A stretch of 64,000 nt of DNA, taken from NCBI RefSeq assembly GCF_029543105.1, contig NZ_JARQXB010000011.1:1-64000 (forward strand), given 5' to 3'. Positions 54,972 through 61,538 of the stretch are shown here, piece by piece; position 1 is the first letter of the stretch, and every line of letters begins with the position of its first letter. A program made the translations under genes and the position numbers. The notes beneath the pieces were generated by a model that was given only the letters and a program-made list of their open reading frames with translations, was not told the DNA's origin and made no database searches. Origin of the DNA: Stenotrophomonas sp. HITSZ_GD. Lineage in GTDB: Bacteria; Pseudomonadota; Gammaproteobacteria; Xanthomonadales; Xanthomonadaceae.

Positions 54972-56366
54972 TCAGCCCACCACGCGCAGCAGCGTGCGCG
55001 GCGCGGCCACCGCGCGCGCCGGCTCCAGCAGGTGCCGCGCCAGCTTGCGTGCCGCCACGCGCAGCTCCGGCACCGCAGTGATCTCCCACAACGCGCCGCG
55101 CAGCAAGGGGCCGATGCAGTAGAGCCCTGGCAGCGCGCGGCCGGCGGCATCGTGCACGCGGAAGTCCTCGTCCACCACCACGCCCAGGCCCAGCGGATCG
55201 GCCTGCAGCAGCCCGGCCTCGCGCATGCCGGCGATCAGCGGATCGCTGGTGCGGTCGATGTCGGTATCCAGGCCGGTAGCGCGGATCAGCACGTCGTAGC
55301 GCTCGGTGCGCGAGTCCTCTTCGCCGCGGCGTCGCAGCACCGCTTCCAGGCCTTCCGGTGTCCAGCGCGCGCGCAGCAGGCGCGCGGCTTCCAGCTCCAG
55401 TTGTCCGCGCGCGCGCAGGTCGGCCAGCACGCCGGCGGCGGCCGGGGCCACGCGATGGCGCGCCGCTTCCCAGTAAGGCCGCAGGTGACGCAGGAAACTC
55501 GCGCGACGGCGCCCATCCAGTTTCCGCCACAACGGCTGCAGGTGCGGGCGCAGCGCGTCCACCATGCCGCGCCACGGCGCACCCGCACGCACGGCGCGAT
55601 GCACGCCGCGCAGCACGCCGGTCAGCTCGCCGGCGCGCAGCGCCTGCTGCACCGCCAGCGGCAGTTCCAGCGCCGGCCCGGCTTCGGCCTCGTGCGCCTG
55701 CGGAACGAGCCCGCGGCGCGAGATCGCATGCAGCCCACCGGTGTGCCCGCGCGCCTGCAGGCTCAACGCCACATCGACCATGGTCAGGCCGGTCCCCACG
55801 ATCAACACGCGTGCATCTGGCGCGATGCCATCCAGCGCGCCGGGCTGCCACGGCCAGCCGATGTAACGCGGGTGCACGCTCAGGCGCGGGCCGATGCCCG
55901 GCAGCGCCTGCGGCGCGAGCGCGCCGACCGCCAACACGAGCTGGTCGCTGTCGAAGGCTTCGCCGTTGGCGAGGAAGATGCGATAGCCGCGCTGCGTGCG
56001 TTCGGCGGCGATGGCCTCCTGCGGCTTGCACACGATATGCGCCGCCGCGGACGCCATCGCCGCGCTCAGCTCGCCGCGCAGGTAGTCGGCATAGGCCAGC
56101 CGCGGCAGGAAGGCCTGCCGGCCGGACTGCCCCAGGTGGAGCGCATCGGCAAAGCCGCCCGGCTCGTCGGGGTCGATTCCCAGGTCGCGCGCGCGCACGT
56201 TGAGCAGATGTTCCGGCCGCGCCGCGCCGTAGGCCACGCCGCTGCCGAAACTGTCGGCCATGCCGACCAGCGTGATGCGGGTCGAGGCATCGGCGCGATA
56301 CGCCAGCTCACGAACCAGCGCGGCACCGCAGAAGCCGGCGCCGATGAGGGTGATGTGCTTGCCCAT
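54972..56366 (-). CDS. YdhS-like FAD/NAD(P)-binding protein
   Basis: A 464-residue flavoprotein of the COG4529 type. The first Rossmann loop is ITLIGAGFCGAALVRELA, the second RVLIVGTGLTMVDVALSLQARG, and YDVLIRATGLDTDIDRTSDPLIAGM marks the C-terminal FAD region with GLYCIGPLLRGALWEI. Substrate and physiological role are not known for this family. Start ATG of MGKHITLIGAG; a longer upstream frame is not conserved. Convergent with the E2 operon. Confidence 0.82.
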   Translation of the reverse strand: MGKHITLIGAGFCGAALVRELAYRADASTRITLVGMADSFGSGVAYGAARPEHLLNVRARDLGIDPDEPGGFADALHLGQSGRQAFLPRLAYADYLRGELSAAMASAAAHIVCKPQEAIAAERTQRGYRIFLANGEAFDSDQLVLAVGALAPQALPGIGPRLSVHPRYIGWPWQPGALDGIAPDARVLIVGTGLTMVDVALSLQARGHTGGLHAISRRGLVPQAHEAEAGPALELPLAVQQALRAGELTGVLRGVHRAVRAGAPWRGMVDALRPHLQPLWRKLDGRRRASFLRHLRPYWEAARHRVAPAAAGVLADLRARGQLELEAARLLRARWTPEGLEAVLRRRGEEDSRTERYDVLIRATGLDTDIDRTSDPLIAGMREAGLLQADPLGLGVVVDEDFRVHDAAGRALPGLYCIGPLLRGALWEITAVPELRVAARKLARHLLEPARAVAAPRTLLRVVG

Positions 56367-56541
56367 GACTGCTTCGTCCCCATCCCGTTGACCGTCCTTT
56401 TGTGCCTGTGCCGGCGCCGCGGGATGTAAAGGAAGGGTTAGATGCGCGACCACGAACCGGCATGAGCTGATAGCGCTTGGAGATAAGCCAGGCGTGGCGC
56501 GCCGAACGGCGGATAATGCGGCGACCTTGCCGGAGCCCTCC

Positions 56542-57300
56542 ATGACCGAACTTTCCCTGCGCGGGCAGCGCATCCTCCTGGCCGGCGGCAGCCGCGGCAT
56601 CGGCCTGGGCATCGCCGAGGCGTTCTCCCGCGCCGGCGCGGCGCTCTCGATCTGCGGTCGCGACCCGCAAGCGCTGGCCGACGCCGGCGAGCAGCTGCTG
56701 CGCCACGGGAGCCGCGTGCACTGCCAGCGCTGCGACCTCGCCGACCCGGCGCAGATCGAAGGCTGGATCGCCGCGGCCGTCGAGGCGATGGGCGGCATCG
56801 ACGGGGTGGTCAACAACGCATCGGGCTACGGCAACGCCAACGACGATGCGAGCTGGCAGGCCGGCTTCGACATCGACCTGATGGCCGCCGTGCGCACCAA
56901 TCGCGCCGCGCTGCCGTGGCTGCGCCGCAGCGCCACGCCGTGGATCATCAACATCAGCTCGATCAACGCGCTGCGCCCCACCCCGCGCGCAGCGGCGTAC
57001 TCCACCGCGAAGGCGGCGCTGAACTACTACACGGTGACGCTGGCGAGCGAACTGGCGACCGAGCGCATTCGCGTCAACGCCGTCGCGCCGGGCTCCATCG
57101 AATTTCCCGGCGGGCTGTGGGACCGCCGCCGCGAGGCGGAGCCGGCGCTGTACGCGCGCATCCGCGACAACATCCCGTTCGGCGGCTTCGGCGCGGTGGA
57201 AGACGTGGCCCACGCGGCGCTGTTCCTCGCCTCGCCGCAGGCACGCTGGATCACCGGGCAGGTGCTGGCCGTGGACGGCGGCCAGCACCTGGGCCCCTGA
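56542..57300 (+). CDS. Short-chain dehydrogenase/reductase
   Basis: A 252-residue classical SDR. The NAD(P) loop is LLAGGSRGIGLGIAEAF, NNASGYG is the core strand, the catalytic Ser is in INISSINAL and the Tyr-xxx-Lys pair in AAYSTAKAAL. Ending WITGQVLAVDGGQHLGP is typical. GGAG precedes the ATG. The substrate is unknown. The 175-base spacer to the divergent YdhS-like gene holds both promoters. Confidence 0.9.
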   Translation: MTELSLRGQRILLAGGSRGIGLGIAEAFSRAGAALSICGRDPQALADAGEQLLRHGSRVHCQRCDLADPAQIEGWIAAAVEAMGGIDGVVNNASGYGNANDDASWQAGFDIDLMAAVRTNRAALPWLRRSATPWIINISSINALRPTPRAAAYSTAKAALNYYTVTLASELATERIRVNAVAPGSIEFPGGLWDRRREAEPALYARIRDNIPFGGFGAVEDVAHAALFLASPQARWITGQVLAVDGGQHLGP

Positions 57301-57371
57301 GCGCACGCGGATCCTTTCCCACGCCGCGCGCACCCGCCACGCTGTGCCGCCCGCCTTCTCCCGGAGCCCCC

Positions 57372-57761
57372 ATGTCCCACGCCAAGATCACCTCCCTCGG
57401 CCCGCACTACGCCCACCGCATCACCAGCGGCCGCCACGAACTGACCGCCGACGAGCCGGCCGCGCTCGGCGGGCAGGATGCCGGCATGGCGCCGTTCGAC
57501 CTCTACCTGTCCTCGCTGGCCGCCTGCACGGCCATCACCCTGCGCATGTACGCGGAAAAGAAAGGCTGGGACCTGGGCGAATTCCGCGCCGAACTCAGCT
57601 CGCGCCGCGACGAGGACGGCAAGCTGCATGTGCACCGCGTGCTGCATGCCACTGGCGCGCTGGACGAGGCGCAGTGGGAGAAGCTGCTGGACGTGGTCAG
57701 CCGCACGCCGGTCACGCTCGTGATGCGCGAGGGCGCGGTGATCACCAGCGCGCGCGGCTGA
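57372..57761 (+). CDS. OsmC-family protein
   Basis: A 129-residue OsmC/Ohr-fold protein. The first redox Cys is at 52 in LSSLAACTAITLRMYAEKKGW, but where peroxidases have a second Cys (CPVH-type) this protein reads SRTPVTLVM. A canonical two-Cys thiol peroxidase cycle is therefore unlikely, as in the YhfA-like branch. It lies 71 bases after the SDR gene on the same strand. Confidence 0.86.
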   Translation: MSHAKITSLGPHYAHRITSGRHELTADEPAALGGQDAGMAPFDLYLSSLAACTAITLRMYAEKKGWDLGEFRAELSSRRDEDGKLHVHRVLHATGALDEAQWEKLLDVVSRTPVTLVMREGAVITSARG

Positions 57762-57764
57762 GCC

Positions 57765-58403
57765 TCAGCCGGCGAGCTGCGCCGAATCGATCACGTGTTC
57801 GCCGGGCGGCGGTTGCAGGGCAGTCCCCACCATCGCCCGGGCGATGGACTCGGCGGGGTTGATCCGCCACGCGCGCGGCAGCACGGGGCCCAGCACGCCG
57901 AGGACGGCCATGCCGATGCGTTCGCCCGCGCGCGGCGGGCCCGCGCGCTCGCCTCCGATCAGGCCCGGGCGCACGAGCACCAGGCTGCCGAAGCGCAACG
58001 CGCGCAGGTCGCGCTCCAGTTCGCCCTTGACCCGGCTGTAGAAGAAGCGCGAGCCCACGTCGGCGCCCATCGCGGAGTTGAGCACGAAGACCTCCGTGCC
58101 TTCCTCGCGCAGCGACTGCGCCAGTGCCAGCGGGTAGTCATGATCGACACGCCGGAACGCCTCGCGCGAACCGGCCTGCTTCATCGTGGTGCCAAGCGCG
58201 CAGATCGCCGCATCGACCTGCCAGTGCCGGGCGGCCGCGCCCACGCCGTCGAAGTCGAGCACGGGATTGTCGAGCTTGGCGTGCCGCAGCGGCAGCGGGC
58301 GCCGCGTAGGCGCGATGACCCGCGTACAGCGCGGATCGTCGAGCAGTATCGGCAAGGCGTGGGAGCCGACCAGGCCGGTGGCGCCGGCGAGCAGGATGCG
58401 CAT
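57765..58403 (-). CDS. NAD(P)H-binding atypical SDR (TIP30/HTATIP2-like)
   Basis: A 212-residue Rossmann protein. ILLAGATGLVGSHALPILL binds the dinucleotide, CALGTTMKQAGSREAFRRVDHDY is the family block, VLNSAMGADVGSRFFYSRVKGELE contains the Ser, Tyr and Lys of the active site, and LVRPGLIGGER follows. Homologues are annotated as nucleoside-diphosphate-sugar epimerase-like or oxidoreductases with unknown substrate. Convergent with the OsmC gene, three bases apart. Confidence 0.85.
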   Translation of the reverse strand: MRILLAGATGLVGSHALPILLDDPRCTRVIAPTRRPLPLRHAKLDNPVLDFDGVGAAARHWQVDAAICALGTTMKQAGSREAFRRVDHDYPLALAQSLREEGTEVFVLNSAMGADVGSRFFYSRVKGELERDLRALRFGSLVLVRPGLIGGERAGPPRAGERIGMAVLGVLGPVLPRAWRINPAESIARAMVGTALQPPPGEHVIDSAQLAG

Positions 58404-58503
58404 GGCAGATCTCCGTTTGCGGGCAGCATAGCGCGCCTGCCGGCGCGGCTTCAGGCGCGGCAGTATGCGGGCCGGGGACCGAGGCGGCGCGCCCGGCGGC
58501 GGT

Positions 58504-59124
58504 TCACGTCAGCGCCGTCATCACCGCCTTGCGATAGGCCGGCCGCGCCTTCAGCCGCTCGTACCAGGCCGCCAGGTGCGGCAGGGCCGGCCGCTCGATG
58601 GGCATCTCGAACCATGCGTAGATGAAGGACCCCAGCGGAATATCGCCCATCGCGAACCGCGACCCGGACAACCACGGCGCCTGGGCCAGCGCGGCATCCG
58701 CCATCGCCAGCAGTTCGCCACAGCGCTGGCGGCCCGCCTCGATCTTCGCGGCGTCGCGCAATTCCGGCGCGGTGCGCAGCGTGCCCCAGAACACGTCGCG
58801 GAACGGCGCGGCGAAGCTGGAGGTGGTCCAGTCCATCCATTTCTCGCCCGCCGCGCGCACTGCCGGGTCCGCCGGATACAGCGTATCGAGCGCATACCGC
58901 GCACTGAGATAGCGCACGATCGTGTTCGATTCCCACAGCGGCAGGCCGTGATCCTCGATCATCGGTACCAGCCCATTGGGGTTCAGCGCGCGGTATTCGG
59001 GGGTGTCCACCTGGCCGAACGCGCCGCCGACCTGGATGGACTCGTACGGCAGCCCGATCTCCTCCGCGCACCACAACACCTTGCGCACATTGCTCGAATT
59101 GTGGCGACCCCAGATCTTCAGCAT
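58504..59124 (-). CDS. Glutathione S-transferase family protein
   Basis: A 206-residue GST. The thioredoxin-like N domain holds the active-site segment NSSNVRKVLWCAEE, then NPNGLVPMIEDHGLPLWESNTIVRYL with the cis-Pro and gamma-glutamyl-binding Glu-Ser, and an all-helical C domain with FAMGDIPLGSFIYAWFE. I use the ATG of MLKIWGRHNSS; one three codons earlier is also open. Specific substrate unknown. It lies 100 bases upstream of the TIP30-like gene on the same strand. Confidence 0.9.
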   Translation of the reverse strand: MLKIWGRHNSSNVRKVLWCAEEIGLPYESIQVGGAFGQVDTPEYRALNPNGLVPMIEDHGLPLWESNTIVRYLSARYALDTLYPADPAVRAAGEKWMDWTTSSFAAPFRDVFWGTLRTAPELRDAAKIEAGRQRCGELLAMADAALAQAPWLSGSRFAMGDIPLGSFIYAWFEMPIERPALPHLAAWYERLKARPAYRKAVMTALT

Positions 59125-59166
59125 GAGCGGCATCCATGTGGCATGCCGCCATTCTATGCGGGCCGC

Positions 59167-61341
59167 CTACTGCGGCTGCATCCCGCCTTCCGGGCCCGCC
59201 TTCGCACCGCCGGCAAGCCGGTCGCGCTCCACCGCCAGCAACGCCAGCGAACGCGGGGGCGCCGTCCACGGGGTGCCGCCCGGCACGGCGCGCCCGCCAT
59301 GGCGCGCGGTGTCGATCAGCACCCGCCAGTGCTCGTCGTGCATCGGCGGCAGATGGAATTCGACCGTATTCACCGGATCGGCATTGAGCAGCATCAGCAA
59401 GGTGACGTTGGCCGCCACCTGGCGCAGGCCACTGGCCGGGGCGCGCCCGTCCAGGCGCATCATCAGCGCGTGGGCGTTGGGGTCCTGCCATTGCTCCGGC
59501 GTCATTTCCTCGCCATGGGGCGCCAGCCAGGTCACATCGCGGAAGCCCAGCGCCTCGTCGTACTCACCATCGAAGAAGCGGCTGCGGTGCAGCAGCGGGT
59601 AGCGACGGCGCAGCGACAGCAGGCGGCGCACGAAGCGCGCCTGGTCGGCGGCCGGCGCCAGCGCGGCGGCTTCCCAGTCGATCCAGGTGGTCTCGTTGTC
59701 CTGGCAGTAGGCATTGTTGTTGCCGCCCTGGCTATGGCCGAACTCGTCGCCCGCCAACAGCATCGGCGTGCCCTGCGACAGCAGCAGCGTGGCCAGCAGG
59801 TTGCGCATCTGCTGGCGGCGCGTGCCGATGATGCCCACGTCGTCGGTCGGGCCCTCGGCACCATAGTTGGCCGAGATGTTGTTGTCGCTGCCGTCGCGGT
59901 TGTCCTCGCCGTTGGCCTCGTTGTGCTTGTTGTCGTAGGTGACCAGGTCGTTGAGGGTGAAACCGTCGTGCGCGGTGATGAAGTTCACCGAGGCATGCGG
60001 GCGGCGGCCCTTGTGCCGGAACAGGTCGGCCGAGCCGGTCAGACGCGTGGCCAGCTCGGCCAGCTGGCCGGCGTCGCCTCGCCAGAACGCGCGCACGTTG
60101 TCGCGGAAGTGGTCGTTCCACTCCGCCCAGCCAGGCGGGAAGCCACCCACCTGGTAGCCGCCCGGGCCCACGTCCCACGGCTCGGCGATCAGCTTGGTCT
60201 GGCTGAGCACCGGGTCCTGGCGCACGGCGTCCAGGAAGCTGCCGCTCGGGTCGAAGCCGTAGCGCTCGCGGCCGAGGATGGTGGCCAGGTCGAAGCGGAA
60301 GCCGTCGACATGCATCTCCAGCACCCAGTAGCGCAGCGAATCGAGCACCATGCGCAGCGCGCCGGCGTTGGTCAGGTCGAAGGTGTTTCCGGTGCCGGTG
60401 TCGTTGATGTAGTAGCGGCGGTCGTCGGCCAGGCGGTAGTAGCTGGCGTTGTCGATGCCCTTGAACGAGAGCGTCGGCCCCAGCTCGTTGCCTTCGGCGG
60501 TGTGGTTGTAGACCACGTCCAGGATCACTTCCAGCCCGGCGCTGTGCAGGCGCGCCACCATCTGCTTGAACTCGGCCACCGTGCGCGTGGCCATGTAGCG
60601 CGGCTGCGGCGCGAAGAAGCCGATGGTGTTGTAGCCCCAGTAGTTGCGCAGGCCGCGGTCCAGCAGTTGCGAATCATCGACATACGCGTGCACCGGCAGC
60701 AGTTCCACCGAGGTCACGCCCAGCCCCTTGATGTGCTCCACCAGCGCATCGTTGCGCAGCGCGGAGAACGTGCCGCGCTCCTCTTCCGGCACCTCGGGGT
60801 GGCGCATGCTCAGGCCGCGCACGTGCGCTTCGTAGATGACGGTGTGCTGCCAGGGCACCTGCGGGCGGCGGTCCTCGCCCCAGGTGAACGCCGGGTCCAC
60901 CACCGCGCAACGCGGCATGAAGGCGGCACTGTCGCGGCGGTCGAAGCTGAGGTCCTTGTCCTTGTGGCCGATCGTGTAGCCGAACAGCTGCGGCGCCCAC
61001 TTCAACTGGCCGACGATCTGCTTGGCATACGGGTCCAGCAACAGCTTGTTCGGGTTGAAGCGGTGCCCGGCGTCCGGCGCGTAGGGGCCGTGGACGCGGT
61101 AGCCGTAGCGCTGCCCGGGGCGGGCATCAGGCAGGTAGCCGTGCCACACCTCGTCGGTGTATTCGGGCAGCTCGATGCGTTCGGTCTCGCGGTTGCGTTC
61201 GTCGAACAGGCACAGCTCGACCTTGGTGGCGTTGGCCGAATACAGCGAGAAGTTGACGCCCAGTCCATCCCAGGTGGCGCCGAGTGGAAAGGGACGGCCC
61301 TCGCGGATGCGCGAGCGCTGGGTCAGTTTGCGGGGGGGCAT
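59167..61341 (-). CDS. glgX: Glycogen debranching enzyme (GlgX/TreX)
   Basis: A 724-residue GH13 isoamylase-type enzyme removing alpha-1,6 branches from glycogen or supplying linear chains for trehalose synthesis. An N-terminal carbohydrate-binding module (PFPLGATWDGLGVNFSLYS) precedes the barrel, with EVILDVVYNHTAEG, the nucleophile in VDGFRFDLATILG, the acid in LIAEPWDVGPGGYQ and NFITAHDGFTLNDLV. GGAG lies six bases before the ATG. Downstream of treY and a DUF2934 gene on the same strand. Confidence 0.95.
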   Translation of the reverse strand: MPPRKLTQRSRIREGRPFPLGATWDGLGVNFSLYSANATKVELCLFDERNRETERIELPEYTDEVWHGYLPDARPGQRYGYRVHGPYAPDAGHRFNPNKLLLDPYAKQIVGQLKWAPQLFGYTIGHKDKDLSFDRRDSAAFMPRCAVVDPAFTWGEDRRPQVPWQHTVIYEAHVRGLSMRHPEVPEEERGTFSALRNDALVEHIKGLGVTSVELLPVHAYVDDSQLLDRGLRNYWGYNTIGFFAPQPRYMATRTVAEFKQMVARLHSAGLEVILDVVYNHTAEGNELGPTLSFKGIDNASYYRLADDRRYYINDTGTGNTFDLTNAGALRMVLDSLRYWVLEMHVDGFRFDLATILGRERYGFDPSGSFLDAVRQDPVLSQTKLIAEPWDVGPGGYQVGGFPPGWAEWNDHFRDNVRAFWRGDAGQLAELATRLTGSADLFRHKGRRPHASVNFITAHDGFTLNDLVTYDNKHNEANGEDNRDGSDNNISANYGAEGPTDDVGIIGTRRQQMRNLLATLLLSQGTPMLLAGDEFGHSQGGNNNAYCQDNETTWIDWEAAALAPAADQARFVRRLLSLRRRYPLLHRSRFFDGEYDEALGFRDVTWLAPHGEEMTPEQWQDPNAHALMMRLDGRAPASGLRQVAANVTLLMLLNADPVNTVEFHLPPMHDEHWRVLIDTARHGGRAVPGGTPWTAPPRSLALLAVERDRLAGGAKAGPEGGMQPQ

Positions 61342-61360
61342 GCACGCTCCGTGGCAAGGG

Positions 61361-61534
61361 TCATGGCGTGGCACCGTGGGATGGCGCGTCCTCGGCGGCG
61401 GCGCGGATTTCCGCATCCACCAGCCGTTCGGCCATGCCCCAGTGCCGTTCCTGCTGGCCGTCCGGGCGGCCTTCAGCCTCCCAAATCTCGCGGGCCAGCT
61501 CGCGGATACGCGTTTCGCGCTCTGTCGGGTTCAT
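61361..61534 (-). CDS. DUF2934 small protein
   Basis: A 57-residue cytoplasmic protein rich in Arg and Glu. REIWEAEGRPDGQQERHWGMAE is the DUF2934 signature of short helical proteins often found beside trehalose and glycogen genes. It starts four bases after the treY stop and ends 19 bases before glgX, so it belongs to the same operon. Function unknown. Confidence 0.8.
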   Translation of the reverse strand: MNPTERETRIRELAREIWEAEGRPDGQQERHWGMAERLVDAEIRAAAEDAPSHGATP

Positions 61535-61538
61535 GCGG

